NCBI RefSeq assembly: GCF_019803445.1
Contig: NZ_CP081844.1
Coordinates: 942,501-1,006,500 of the forward strand
Source: Caenibius sp. WL
GTDB taxonomy: Bacteria; Pseudomonadota; Alphaproteobacteria; Sphingomonadales; Sphingomonadaceae
DNA length: 64,000 nucleotides
Reading direction: 5' to 3'
In this document: piece by piece, positions 24,863 through 34,546 of the stretch
How the letters are laid out: every line of letters starts with the position of its first letter
Position numbering within the stretch: the first letter of the stretch is position 1
Notes under the pieces: model-generated
Told to the model about the DNA's origin: nothing
Database searches by the model: none
Seen by the model: the letters and a program-made list of their open reading frames with translations, nothing else
Program-made: the position numbers and the translations under genes

Positions 24863-27547
24863 ATGTTGGGCAAGAGGAACGCGTTGTGCTGCACGGCGGT
24901 ATCGGCGCTGACGCTGAGCTTGTTGGCCGCGAACGCGGCGCAGGCACAGGAGACAGGGCCGGATGGGCAGGCGCAGGCCAACAGTGGCATCAGCGGCAGT
25001 GGGATCGCGGATATCATCGTCACCGCCAACCGGCGCGAGGAAAGCGCGCAGACGGTGCCGGTAGCGATCACCGCAGTAACCGGGGAGCAGATACGTGAGC
25101 TGGGCATCGGCACGGGCGCCGATCTTACCGGTAAGGTCCCCTCGGTTTTCGTGTCTTCTGCCGGGACCACGCGCAATGTCGAAGTGATCGTCATTCGCGG
25201 CCAGGGGCAGACCTATCTCGCCCCGGTCGGCGTGGTGAACTATTTCAATGACGTGCCCCTGATCCAGGGCGGCATCACCGCTATCCAGGGCGCTCCGGGG
25301 ATGTTTTTCGATCTGGAATCGATGCAGGTCCTGCGCGGACCGCAGGGCACGCTGTTCGGGCGCAACACAACGGGTGGGGCGGTGCTGCTTGGCCCGAAAA
25401 AGCCGACCAACGAATTCGATGGTTATGTGCAGGCGCAGATCGGAAACTACAAGGATCGCGAATTCGAAGGGGCGGTCAATCTGCCGCTGGTGGACGACAA
25501 GCTGGCGATCCGCGCCTCGTTCAAGAAGATGGATCGCGACGGCTATACCAAGGATGTCGGCCCACAAGCCTACAGCAAGGCGGGCGGATATCAGATCAAC
25601 ACGATCTGCGGCATGCCGCCGGAAGGTACGCTGGGCCGCTGTTCGCCGAGCGCCGGCTTCGCGGGCAAGGATTATGACGACCGTCATTACTGGCATGCCC
25701 GGATCGGTGTGCTGTTCAAGCCGACCGACGGAATCGAGAATTACCTTGTCGGATATTACGGCAAGTCGCACGATAACGGTTCGGGCTTCGTGCTTGACGG
25801 CCTGCGTGCCGATGCGCTGAACAACAACATGGATTTCAGCGTCGGCACGCTGGTCGGGGCGGCGACGTACAATCTCAACTATCCCGGAACACCGGTCAGT
25901 CTCACATCGGATCTGGCCCGCTATATCCAGACGGGCAACAGTCTTTCCCGGCAAGTGCTGGAACGGCAGCGCGCGCTGGGCGCACGCAGGACCGCGATGA
26001 ACCATGATACATTCGAGCGGACCAAGGCATGGGGCCTGGTCAACACGCTCAATATCGATCTGTCCGATACGCTGCGCTTCAAGAGCATCACCGGCTATCA
26101 ACGGCTGAAGCAGAATTTCAACTGGGAACTGGACGGTTCGATCCTGCCGTTGTTGTCGAACAGCCCGCCGTTCACCACTGCTGGCGCCAGCGCGCAGGCA
26201 CCCGACTGGCTGGTGGGCCAGCCCGGCGATCCGGTGAATGTGACGAACCAGAGCCTGTTCAGCCAGGAACTGCAAGTGCAGGGCTCGGCGCTCGACAAGA
26301 AGCTCGAATACGTCATCGGCGGGTTCTACAGCCGCCAGAAGCCGGAAGGGTTGCAGGCCACCGGTTCGTTCAATTCCGGCACTGTTTCGGCCGGGCGGTT
26401 CTATTTCATCAAGACCACGGCAAAGGCGATTTTCGCACAGGCAACATTGGATTTCGGGGCTTTCGGGCCTGCGCTGGATGGGTTGCGCCTCACTGGCGGC
26501 ATCCGCCGGACCTGGGACGATCTCACCGGTTCGCGGTTCGCGGACGATTATGTCGTGGCTCCGGTGGTGGAAGGCGACAAGCTGAAGTCCGCCGCGACCA
26601 CCTGGACGGTCGGCCTCGACTATCAGGCAAGCCGCAGTTTGCTGCTCTATGGCAAAGTCACGCGCGGCTACAAGGCCGGGGCTTTCAACTACACCAGTCC
26701 TGACCCGCTACAGATGACGGCCAAGCCTGAATATGTCACCAGCTATGAAGCGGGCTTCAAATCCGATTTCGATCTCGGCGCCATGCCGGTTCGGCTCAAC
26801 GCCAACATCTTCCACGTCGATTACAGCGATATCCAGAAATCGGCCGCGCTCAACGTACCCAATGGGTGTGACCAGCCGACCAGGCCGGCGCGCTGCGCGG
26901 TGGTGGGCAACACCACCGGGCTGGATCAGGGCGCGGTCGTGTTCAATGCCGAAAAAGCGGTGATGGACGGGCTCGAACTGGAACTGGTCATGCAACCGGT
27001 CGAAGGGTTACGGCTGACCGGCGGTTATTCCTATATCAAGGCGAAGTACAAGAAGTTCAATCAGGCGCTCAGCGGCACATCGTTGCAGAACCGGGTGGAT
27101 ACCTGCGATGGCGAGAAGGCGCTGACCTACGGCGTACCGCAGACGTTCGATTTCTCCTGCATTCCCTACAATCTCACGCCGAAGAACCTGCTCAATCTCG
27201 GCGCGCGCTATGAAGTGCCGCTATCGGGCGATGCGGGATCGCTGGTGTTCGGCGCGAACTATAGCTGGGTCGACCGGATCTACACGTCCGCCACGCGGAC
27301 GGAGAAGGATGATCCCAACGCCTGGATACCGTCCTATGGCAAGCTCGACCTGTCGTTCGAATGGAACGGAGTCATGGGATCGAATTTCGATCTGCGGGTG
27401 TTCGGCACCAACGTGACCAACAAGCTCTACCGCGTGCATCGCTATCCGGGGCTCTACACGGCGACGGGTTTCACGACGTCGCTCTACGGCGAACCGCGCA
27501 TGTATGGCGCTTCGCTGCGCTATCGCTTCGGCGCGAGCGCGGACTGA
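24863..27547 (+). CDS. TonB-dependent outer-membrane receptor
   Basis: An 894-residue receptor with signal peptide (LTLSLLAANAAQAQ), TonB-box-like DIIVTANRREES, plug (TVPVAITAVTGEQI, VLRGPQGTLFGRNTTGGAVL) and a long barrel ending RYRF. It differs clearly from the receptor at 16903 and has longer loops. Two Cys-containing loop segments (near residues 252-262 and 672-682) may form external disulfides. It follows the deacylase-dioxygenase-cupin genes and precedes an MFS transporter, so it likely imports the substrate of that pathway across the outer membrane. It has its own AT-rich upstream stretch (24808-24850), probably a promoter. Confidence 0.9.
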   Translation: MLGKRNALCCTAVSALTLSLLAANAAQAQETGPDGQAQANSGISGSGIADIIVTANRREESAQTVPVAITAVTGEQIRELGIGTGADLTGKVPSVFVSSAGTTRNVEVIVIRGQGQTYLAPVGVVNYFNDVPLIQGGITAIQGAPGMFFDLESMQVLRGPQGTLFGRNTTGGAVLLGPKKPTNEFDGYVQAQIGNYKDREFEGAVNLPLVDDKLAIRASFKKMDRDGYTKDVGPQAYSKAGGYQINTICGMPPEGTLGRCSPSAGFAGKDYDDRHYWHARIGVLFKPTDGIENYLVGYYGKSHDNGSGFVLDGLRADALNNNMDFSVGTLVGAATYNLNYPGTPVSLTSDLARYIQTGNSLSRQVLERQRALGARRTAMNHDTFERTKAWGLVNTLNIDLSDTLRFKSITGYQRLKQNFNWELDGSILPLLSNSPPFTTAGASAQAPDWLVGQPGDPVNVTNQSLFSQELQVQGSALDKKLEYVIGGFYSRQKPEGLQATGSFNSGTVSAGRFYFIKTTAKAIFAQATLDFGAFGPALDGLRLTGGIRRTWDDLTGSRFADDYVVAPVVEGDKLKSAATTWTVGLDYQASRSLLLYGKVTRGYKAGAFNYTSPDPLQMTAKPEYVTSYEAGFKSDFDLGAMPVRLNANIFHVDYSDIQKSAALNVPNGCDQPTRPARCAVVGNTTGLDQGAVVFNAEKAVMDGLELELVMQPVEGLRLTGGYSYIKAKYKKFNQALSGTSLQNRVDTCDGEKALTYGVPQTFDFSCIPYNLTPKNLLNLGARYEVPLSGDAGSLVFGANYSWVDRIYTSATRTEKDDPNAWIPSYGKLDLSFEWNGVMGSNFDLRVFGTNVTNKLYRVHRYPGLYTATGFTTSLYGEPRMYGASLRYRFGASAD

Positions 27548-27616
27548 CGAAGGCGAGCGAGGGGGCGGGGGCCCTTTTCGCCAAACCATGGCTAAGTGGG
27601 CTGGAGCGGGAACGAC

Positions 27617-28978
27617 ATGTTGGCCAAGAATGAAATCGCGCACGATGCCGGGATGGCGGTGAATGATCCGGCTCCGCCTGTTCGGGGGATAATGCTGATC
27701 ACGCCTGCGCGGCGGCGGATAATGCTGGTGCTGTTGTGCGTGATCTATACGCTCAATTATCTCGATCGGCAGATCGTCGTGATCCTGCAGGAGCCGATCA
27801 AGAGCGAATTTCGCTTGCAGGACTGGCAACTCGGCTTGCTGACCGGCGGGGCCTTCGGGCTGTTCTACACGCTGATGGGGGTGCCGATCGCGCATTGGGT
27901 CGATCGTGGAGGCAACCGGGTGCGGCTGCTCGCCGGGATGCTGGCCGTATGGAGCGCCCTGACCGCGCTGTGCGGATTGGCGCGCAGCTACGGCTCCTTC
28001 TTTCTCGCGCGCATGGGGGTCGGCCTGGCGGAAGCGGGGTTTGCCCCGGCTTCGCAGGCGCTGATTTCCGATCTCTATTCCCGCGATGAGCGCCCGCGGG
28101 CCATGGGCCTGTTTTCCATCGGCGTGCCGATTGGGGTCATGGCGGGCATGGCGATCGGCGGGATCGTGGCGCATCAGACCGATTGGCGGGTCGCCCTGTT
28201 CGTGGCCGGATTTCCGGGTCTGATCGTGGCAATGCTGTTCGCAACATTCGCGCGCGAACCGGCGCGGGGTGCGAGCGAGGCAGAACGGGCGGTGCAGGAA
28301 CAGGCTGCACCCCCGGTTTCGCTGTGGCGGGCGACAAGGATACTGGGGCGGCGTGCAGCCTTCGTTCACGTGATCGCGGGCACAGCGGTGACCGCGCTGG
28401 TCGAAATGGCCATGACCTCATGGATGCCGTCTTTCCTGATCCGGGCGCACGGCTTCTCCCTTTCGCAGGTTGGGGTTGGTTTCGGGTTGATTGCCGGGAT
28501 CGGTGGGATCATCGGCACGATGGCGGGTGGCTGGCAGGGCAGCTATCTCGGGCGAAAGGGAATGCATCGCATGCTGTGGGTGCCGATTGCAGGCCTGCTG
28601 CTGTGCATCCCGCTATACCTCGCCGTGCTCTACATTCCCGATGGCCGGACCGCGCTGGCCTTGCTGATCCTGCCAACGATACTCGGCGCGTTCTGGACCG
28701 CGCCTGCCATTGCCTTGACCCAGAACCTCGCCCCGGTGGCCATGCGGGCGCGGGCGGCCGCGCTGCGTATCGTTGCCGCCAATCTGGTGGGCATGGCGCT
28801 CGGTCCGTTGCTGACCGGGGCGCTCAGCGATTGGTTCGCGACCGACGCCGGGAGCAATGCCATTGGTTTGCGCAATGCCCTGGCGGTGATGACGCTGCTG
28901 TTTATCTGGGCAGCGCTACACTGGGTTCTGGCGGTGCGGGCGCTGCGCCGCGAATTGCGGGAAGAAGCCGCTGATTGA
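27617..28978 (+). CDS. MFS transporter
   Basis: A 453-residue major facilitator with 12 predicted membrane segments. The N-terminal IYTLNYLDRQIVVILQEPIK and ARMGVGLAEAGFAPAS are typical of the spinster-like/anion-cation symporter group common in sphingomonads. The ATG at 27617 follows GGAGCGGGAAC. It probably carries the substrate or product of the deacylase/dioxygenase pathway through the inner membrane. It is very similar to the MFS protein at 34547-35905, especially over the first 200 residues, so the two are recent or conserved paralogues. Confidence 0.88.
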   Translation: MLAKNEIAHDAGMAVNDPAPPVRGIMLITPARRRIMLVLLCVIYTLNYLDRQIVVILQEPIKSEFRLQDWQLGLLTGGAFGLFYTLMGVPIAHWVDRGGNRVRLLAGMLAVWSALTALCGLARSYGSFFLARMGVGLAEAGFAPASQALISDLYSRDERPRAMGLFSIGVPIGVMAGMAIGGIVAHQTDWRVALFVAGFPGLIVAMLFATFAREPARGASEAERAVQEQAAPPVSLWRATRILGRRAAFVHVIAGTAVTALVEMAMTSWMPSFLIRAHGFSLSQVGVGFGLIAGIGGIIGTMAGGWQGSYLGRKGMHRMLWVPIAGLLLCIPLYLAVLYIPDGRTALALLILPTILGAFWTAPAIALTQNLAPVAMRARAAALRIVAANLVGMALGPLLTGALSDWFATDAGSNAIGLRNALAVMTLLFIWAALHWVLAVRALRRELREEAAD

Positions 28979-28988
28979 ACGGAAAGGA

Positions 28989-29015
28989 GCGGGGGAACGG
29001 TTCGTTGCGCCCCGC
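28989..29015. terminator. Weak hairpin between convergent genes
   Basis: GCGGGG (28989-28994) and CCCCGC (29010-29015) form a 6-bp GC stem between the convergent MFS and IclR genes. There is no T-run. It is a possible two-way transcription stop of low certainty. Confidence 0.3.
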
Positions 29016-29020
29016 CGATC

Positions 29021-29857
29021 CTATTGAAGCTGCAACCCGCTGCGGCGCAAACTATCGCTGTGGCGGCAGATGACGGCCTGCATCGCCGACAGCATCCGGC
29101 GCACATCACCATCGCTGTGGAACAATGGATCGCCGACCACGCCCACCGCATGCGATGCCACACCATGGGGCAGGGGCAGCGGAATAGCGATGGAATCCAC
29201 CGGTGCTTCCGCGCTCCGCCGGCACAAGGCGTAGCCCTGTATCCGGGTGCGGGCCACGCGGTCGATCAGGTTCTTCATCAGAGTGGGGCCCTTGGGCCCC
29301 AGGCCCAGGCGCTGGGCCCGGGTGGCAAGCTGGATGATCGCCACATTGGATTGCTGGGCCAGCATCGCGGCGGCGAAATTGGTGCCGGGGCGCCAGCTGT
29401 TCCGTTCGAACCACACCATTTCGTTGCGATAGCCCGGTTCGCTGTCAGGATGGGTCCAGCATCCGTGGATTTCTGCCACGCTTTCCAGCCAGCAGTCGTT
29501 CTGATGCGTGAGGAAGATGGTTGCGCCAGTTTCTTCCTGCATTTCATGCATCATCGCGGCGATATGGCCGCCGCCGAAGAAATCCTGCTCGATAGAATAA
29601 GCGCTCGCCACCAGCTTGTAGGACGGGGCGTAAAGCTTGGTGGCCTGACTATAGCTGAGATAACCGGCGGCCGCGAGCGTACGCAGAATCTCGTCAGCGC
29701 TGGAATTCGGGATGCCGAGCGCTTCGCTGATTTCGATCGTGCGCGCGGGGCGGCGCTGCCGCATGAAATACTCGATAACCTCAAGCGTGCGCACGCAGGA
29801 TTTGACTTTGCTGCGGCTGACGAACTGGCCCTCGGTCCGCGACGACTGGGAACCCAT
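29021..29857 (-). CDS. IclR-family transcriptional regulator
   Basis: A 278-residue regulator with an N-terminal winged helix (RTIEISEALGIPNSSADEILRTLAAAGYL) and a C-terminal effector domain (GATIFLTHQNDCWLESVA). The start at 29857 (MGSQSS) has GGAGATGGAG at good spacing; the ATG at 29869 lies directly on a GGGAG and is less likely. It sits between the dioxygenase/TonB module and the leftward acyl-CoA ligase module and most likely controls the latter, which runs in the same direction. It differs from the IclR protein at 20322. Confidence 0.85.
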   Translation of the reverse strand: MGSQSSRTEGQFVSRSKVKSCVRTLEVIEYFMRQRRPARTIEISEALGIPNSSADEILRTLAAAGYLSYSQATKLYAPSYKLVASAYSIEQDFFGGGHIAAMMHEMQEETGATIFLTHQNDCWLESVAEIHGCWTHPDSEPGYRNEMVWFERNSWRPGTNFAAAMLAQQSNVAIIQLATRAQRLGLGPKGPTLMKNLIDRVARTRIQGYALCRRSAEAPVDSIAIPLPLPHGVASHAVGVVGDPLFHSDGDVRRMLSAMQAVICRHSDSLRRSGLQLQ

Positions 29858-30006
29858 GTCTTTCTCCATCTCCCAATGTTCGGCAAAGCGGCCCGGTCTG
29901 CGCCGGGCTCTGTCCGCTTGGCTTCGATCCTATCGCCCGGCTGATCGAACCGCAAGGGCAAGTGGCGCTGATTGGCTGCGAAAACGGTCCGCGCATCGCA
30001 CCGGTT

Positions 30007-31491
30007 TCATGCGTCCTGCGTTTCGAACAGCGCTTTCACGTGCTGAAGGCTCACTTTGAGCGAAGGGGTGCGGGGCAGGGCATCGACAATGCGAATCTGC
30101 GCCGGAACGTGGGTGGGCGGCAACGTCTCGCGCAGCCATGCGGTCAGCGCCGCCGCGTCGACAGGTTGCGCCTGCGCGCGCAGTTCCACCGCGGCGACGG
30201 GAACCGCGCCCAAGCGCGCATCGGCCAGTCCCACGACCGAGGCATCGGCCACTGCCGGATGCTGGCGGAGCACGTCCACCACGCGTTCCGGCAGGATCTT
30301 GAACCCGCCGCGCACGATCGCTCCGTCGTTCCGGCCGCGATGGAACAGGAACCCGTCCTCGTCCAACATGACCAGATCGGTTGTCCGTACCCAGTCAGGG
30401 CGAACGGCGGGGCAGTGCACTTCCATCAGCCCTTCGCTTCCGGTGGGGACGGGATCACCCGTTTCCGGATCGACCGCGCGCACTGATACACCGGGCATGG
30501 GCAAGCCCGCGCTGCCACGCTTGGATGTGCCGAATTCGGCCCGCATCTGCGGCGTCCAGCGCACGATCGTGCCGCAGAACTCGGTTGCGCCCAGACCCCA
30601 CAGGATCGGGATACCGTACCGTTCCTCGAACCGGTCCTGCAGATCGGGATCGAGATAGGCCGAACCGCCCGAAACGGACCGTACGCTTGCCATGTCCTCC
30701 GGGGCGACAGCGGCATCCATGATCATGGCGATGGCGGTGGGATTGAGGCCCAGTGTTGAAGGCCGGTGGCGGCGCAGGGCATCGACCAGCGCATCCACTG
30801 TGAAACGTTCCATGAGCACCAGCGGAGTGCCATGCACTGCGGCAGCGGTCAGCAGGCAGACCCCGCCCACCCCGCCTAGCGGCCAGATATTGATCTGCAC
30901 TTCCGGCGCCGCGCCGGCTTCGCCGCCAGGGGCGCTCAGCACTGCCCGTTCGAGCAGACGCAGCGGCATGGCGATCCGCTTGGGCGTGCCGGTGGTGCCG
31001 CTCGACAACACTTCGATCGTGCCCTGATCGCTGCTTTCGGCGGGGCTCGATGCTCCGGTGCTGCGTTCCAGCCCCGGCACGGGGCGTGGGCCGGCCAGCA
31101 GGCTACCCAGGGCAATTCCGGCCATGCCTTGCGCAGCCACGGTTTCCTCGAATGCGGGCCAGTCTTCCGTGTCGGCCAGGATCGCGCCCGCGCCCAGACC
31201 GGTCAGATGTTCCGCCATCGCCGCGCGTGGAAGAAAGGGATAAATGAAACTGATCGAGCGGCGATGGGCCAGAAGGCCGACCACTGCCGCCGCATGGGCG
31301 ATCCGGTTGCGGATGACGATGCCGACGCGGGCCTCTGGCGGGCAGCCCGCCGCGTCCAGCGCGGCCGCCACCGCGTCGCCGTAGCGCGCTATCTCGCCCC
31401 AGCTTGCCCACTGGCTGGCATATTCTATCCCGCGCTCGTTCGCCCGGTCGCGCAGCGTTGCGCGCAGTTGATCGATGACATCCCGCTCCAC
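30007..31491 (-). CDS. Acyl-CoA synthetase / AMP-binding ligase
   Basis: A 494-residue adenylate-forming enzyme. The ATP loop is LSSGTTGTPKRI, the A5-like motif is WGLGATEFCGT, and the C-terminal hinge reads DGFLFHRGRNDGAIVRGGFKI. The usual catalytic lysine near the C-terminus appears in RTPSLKVS, although the common GK is altered to LK. It should activate a carboxylic acid to its CoA ester. The start is taken as GTG at 31491, two bases after the stop of the preceding amidohydrolase gene, with AGGCGGGAT as ribosome site; a much longer same-frame reading over that gene is a shadow. Confidence 0.85.
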   Translation of the reverse strand: MERDVIDQLRATLRDRANERGIEYASQWASWGEIARYGDAVAAALDAAGCPPEARVGIVIRNRIAHAAAVVGLLAHRRSISFIYPFLPRAAMAEHLTGLGAGAILADTEDWPAFEETVAAQGMAGIALGSLLAGPRPVPGLERSTGASSPAESSDQGTIEVLSSGTTGTPKRIAMPLRLLERAVLSAPGGEAGAAPEVQINIWPLGGVGGVCLLTAAAVHGTPLVLMERFTVDALVDALRRHRPSTLGLNPTAIAMIMDAAVAPEDMASVRSVSGGSAYLDPDLQDRFEERYGIPILWGLGATEFCGTIVRWTPQMRAEFGTSKRGSAGLPMPGVSVRAVDPETGDPVPTGSEGLMEVHCPAVRPDWVRTTDLVMLDEDGFLFHRGRNDGAIVRGGFKILPERVVDVLRQHPAVADASVVGLADARLGAVPVAAVELRAQAQPVDAAALTAWLRETLPPTHVPAQIRIVDALPRTPSLKVSLQHVKALFETQDA

Positions 31492-31493
31492 GC

Positions 31494-32681
31494 TCAATCC
31501 CGCCTGCCTTCCAGGAGCCCCTTGAGGTTCAACGACATGATACGCTCTTTCGCGGCCATGTCGAACGTGGTCAGTTCGTCGAGGAAATCGAGCGGATGGG
31601 CTGCCCCTTCGGGATGCGGGAAATCGCTGCCGAAAAGGATGCGGTTGACCTGCATGTGCCGGCCCAGTTCCTCGAAATTGTCCTCCACGAAAGGTGCGAC
31701 GAAGATATTGCGGTGAAACGTCTCCACCGGGTCCGCTTTGAATTTCTGCGGCATCTGGCCATAGACATGGCGCAGCGTATCGATCAGTGGGGCCACCCAT
31801 TTGGCGCCGTTTTCCACGCTGGCCACCCGCACATCGGGAAAGCGGTCGAACACCCCGCCGCAGATGATCGCTGCGATCGTGTCGGCGATGGCGCGTTCGA
31901 TGATCCGCAGGCAATTGACGAAAGGATCGGATTCGAACGGCAGCCATTCGGCCCCGCCGGTCCACATGGTGATGAGATTGTCGTAATCCGAGTTCGAAGC
32001 GTGGATCGAGACGAAAATCCCGGCTTCGTTGATGCGGGCCCAGAACGGATCGAAATCGGGCAGGCCCATGGAGCGTCCGCCGCGATAGCCCGGCACCGGG
32101 GAGGGGCGGATGCACACAGTGCGCGCGCCTTCCTTGATCAGCCAGTCGACTTCGGCGAGCGCCCGATCCATGTCCGCTAGCGAAACCACCGGCACGGCGA
32201 AAATCCGGCCTTCGCGGGCGAAGCCCCATTCTTCCGCCGTCCACTGGTTGAGCGCGTGCAGCGCATCGTGCAGGAAGTCGTGATTGTAGGACATGCGGTT
32301 CTCGATTACCGAAAACAGCGTGGGGAACATCAGCGCAGCGTGGATTTCGTGCTCGTCCAGCACCGCCAGCCGTTCCTGCCCGTAACGCCATGCCGGTGGA
32401 GGCACCACCGGCGCGCCGGTCAACTGGCGCAGGCTCAACCCTTCGGGATTGTCCGCCTTGTAGTACTTCACGTGCGTGCCGGGTGCAGCCACGCGTTCGA
32501 AAGTCGGATTGGGAATGTAATCCGAAATCTGCCCATTGATGGCCAGCCGTTTGCGTCCATCGATTTCCACGAAGCGGAAATCCTTGTGCCATTTCTTGGG
32601 CAGATGGCGAAACAGAGCGTCTTCCGGCTCGTAGAAGTGGTTGTCCGCATCATAGACGGGGAAAGGAAGTTTCGTACTCAT
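31494..32681 (-). CDS. Amidohydrolase_2-family metal-dependent hydrolase/decarboxylase
   Basis: A 395-residue TIM-barrel protein of the amidohydrolase-related family. It begins FPVYDADNHFYEP (in place of the usual DxHxH) and ends with FGSDFPHPEG, the usual active-site Asp segment. The family contains decarboxylases such as ACMSD and gamma-resorcylate decarboxylase as well as hydrolases, but the DADNHFYEP subgroup is poorly characterised. It is read just before the acyl-CoA ligase with almost no gap. The start MSTKLPF at 32681 matches the family; upstream in-frame sequence is not conserved-looking. Confidence 0.82.
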   Translation of the reverse strand: MSTKLPFPVYDADNHFYEPEDALFRHLPKKWHKDFRFVEIDGRKRLAINGQISDYIPNPTFERVAAPGTHVKYYKADNPEGLSLRQLTGAPVVPPPAWRYGQERLAVLDEHEIHAALMFPTLFSVIENRMSYNHDFLHDALHALNQWTAEEWGFAREGRIFAVPVVSLADMDRALAEVDWLIKEGARTVCIRPSPVPGYRGGRSMGLPDFDPFWARINEAGIFVSIHASNSDYDNLITMWTGGAEWLPFESDPFVNCLRIIERAIADTIAAIICGGVFDRFPDVRVASVENGAKWVAPLIDTLRHVYGQMPQKFKADPVETFHRNIFVAPFVEDNFEELGRHMQVNRILFGSDFPHPEGAAHPLDFLDELTTFDMAAKERIMSLNLKGLLEGRRD

Positions 32682-32807
32682 ATCGTCACCAAAGCATCGG
32701 CCGTGCAAGGCCAGTTTCATACCATGCCTTTCCCACCTGTGCGGGCCGTTCCGCAATCTGACTCCCGGCCTTTCCGGATAGGTGGAACGCACGGGGCAAA
32801 CAGGCGC

Positions 32808-33599
32808 TCATCGGCCGAGGAAACGAGGCTCGCGCCGTTCCAGGAACGCCTTGGCCGCTTCTCCCGCATCGTGGGACAGCAGGCTGATCGTGGCGTTGGC
32901 GTTGGCTTCTGCGGCCATACTTTCTTCAAAGCCGATATCTGCGGCGGCGTTGAGATTGCGCTTCATCGCGGCAAAGGCGCTGGTCGGGCCGTTCGCCAGC
33001 CGCGAGGCCAGCGCATTGCAGGCCTCGTCCAGCGCATCGTCTTCCACCAGTTTCGCGATCAGGCCGATGGCCAGCGCGCGCTCGGCACCCACCGGCTCGT
33101 CCAGCAGGAACAGTTCGCGCGCCCGCGCCGCGCCGAGCAATTGGGTGAGGAGGTAGCTGCCGCCAGGATCGCCGCAGCGGCCCGCGCTGGCGAAAGCCAG
33201 CTTGAAGCGCGCGCTGCGCGAAGCGATGCGCAGGTCGCAGGCGGCTGCCATCACGATGCCGCTGCCGGCCACCGGCCCTCGGATGCAAGCCAGTGTGGGC
33301 TTGGGCATGCGGCGTAGAAGCACCGGAATTTCGCCATGGAGGGAAAGAATCGCTGCCGCCTCGTCGGGGCGCATCGGCGCGTCACGCTCTTCCTTGCCGC
33401 TGTCCAACAGATCGTGCCCGGCGCAAAACCCCCGCCCGGCCCCGGCCAGCACGACGCAGCGCACGGCGGGATCGGTGGACCAGCGCCGCAACGTGGCGCC
33501 GATCTCCTCCAGCATCGCCATGGTCAGCGCGTTGAGCCGGTCCGGCCGGTTGAGCGTCAGCCGGGCGATGCCGCCGTCTATCCGCGTCAGGATGCTCAT
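32808..33599 (-). CDS. Enoyl-CoA hydratase/isomerase-family protein (crotonase), second of pair
   Basis: A 263-residue crotonase-fold protein. The oxyanion-hole segments are GFCAGHDL and GPVAGSGIVMAAACDLRIAS. It begins MSILTRIDGGIARLTLNRPDRLNAL, the canonical crotonase start. Its ATG overlaps the stop of the other crotonase (ATGA). It is a hydratase or isomerase in beta-oxidation-like shortening of a CoA-activated intermediate; the exact reaction is unclear because Glu positions vary in this family. It belongs to a leftward operon with the paralogue, the amidohydrolase and the ligase. Confidence 0.83.
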   Translation of the reverse strand: MSILTRIDGGIARLTLNRPDRLNALTMAMLEEIGATLRRWSTDPAVRCVVLAGAGRGFCAGHDLLDSGKEERDAPMRPDEAAAILSLHGEIPVLLRRMPKPTLACIRGPVAGSGIVMAAACDLRIASRSARFKLAFASAGRCGDPGGSYLLTQLLGAARARELFLLDEPVGAERALAIGLIAKLVEDDALDEACNALASRLANGPTSAFAAMKRNLNAAADIGFEESMAAEANANATISLLSHDAGEAAKAFLERREPRFLGR

Positions 33600-34411
33600 G
33601 CCTTGCCTTTCACCGCTTCCATGCCTGAAACGATGAACTGGCCAGTCTGCGCATAGGCCGAGGCATGGCCGAGCTGGTGAATATCGAAGCAGCTTTGCAG
33701 CGCCGCCTGCTGGCCCATGACATCGAGCGTCTGGTTGACTGCCCGCTTGGCCATGGCCAGCGCATGAGGATGCATGCGTGCGATTTCTTCGGCCAGCGCG
33801 CGGCTTTCCTTGTCGAGATCGGCGCGGGGCACCACGCGGTTGACCATGCCGCGCCGTTCCGCTTCCGCCGCATCGATAGGGCGGGCGGTGAACAGCATTT
33901 CCTTCGCCTTGCGCGCGCCCAGTTCCCAGGTGTGCCCGTGATATTCGACGCCGCCGATGCCCATCAGGACCACCGGATCGGAAAAGCGCGCGTCGTCCGC
34001 CGCCACGATCAGGTCGCAAGGCCAGGCTAACAGCAGTCCGCCTGCAATGCAGGCCCCTTGAACCGCCGCGATGGAAGGCTTGGAAATATCGCGCCAGCGG
34101 CGCGAATAGCCGAGGTAATACTTTGCTTCCCATTCATGAATGCCCAGCAGGCCGCGTTCCGGAATGGTGCCTGCGATCCGGCGAAACGATCCTTCGCGGA
34201 TCGCTTCGGGGCTGACATCGTGCCCGGCGGAGAAATGTGGCCCTTCGGCGCGCAACAGGATGACACGCACCGCCTCGTCCTCTGCCGCCCGCTCCCAGGC
34301 GGCGTTCAACTGTTCGAGGAAAAGCTGGTTCTGGGCATTGCGCTGCTCGGGCCGGTTCAGCGTGATCGTGGCGATTCCGGCCTCGGCGGAATAGAGGATG
34401 TATTCAGCCAT
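33596..34411 (-). CDS. Enoyl-CoA hydratase/isomerase-family protein (crotonase), first of pair
   Basis: A 271-residue crotonase. ITLNRPEQRNAQ, the first oxyanion segment HFSAGHDVS and the second GACIAGGLLLAWPCDLIVAA are present. The region MGIGGVEYHGHTWELG is distinctive and sets it apart from standard FadB-type hydratases. GGAGATCAT precedes the ATG at 34411. It is translated just before the second crotonase with a 4-base overlap. It could be a hydratase, isomerase or a C-C hydrolase of an alicyclic CoA ester; the context supports a ring or branched substrate. Confidence 0.83.
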   Translation of the reverse strand: MAEYILYSAEAGIATITLNRPEQRNAQNQLFLEQLNAAWERAAEDEAVRVILLRAEGPHFSAGHDVSPEAIREGSFRRIAGTIPERGLLGIHEWEAKYYLGYSRRWRDISKPSIAAVQGACIAGGLLLAWPCDLIVAADDARFSDPVVLMGIGGVEYHGHTWELGARKAKEMLFTARPIDAAEAERRGMVNRVVPRADLDKESRALAEEIARMHPHALAMAKRAVNQTLDVMGQQAALQSCFDIHQLGHASAYAQTGQFIVSGMEAVKGKA

Positions 34412-34546
34412 GATGATCTCCTTTGCTTGTCGCGATGGCGCAACGTGCGGATCGGGAAGAGCCCCAACCTGTGCCGTTCCAGATAGTCGGAAGCGGGTGG
34501 GGGCGGTTGACGCGGAGGGGTGTCCATGGGCGGGGGACGGCCTGTG

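Noticed and set aside
30007-32592. A single 861-codon open frame on the minus strand
   Set aside because: Only the part after GTG 31491 encodes the ligase; the upstream part is an out-of-frame reading of the amidohydrolase gene with low-complexity content.
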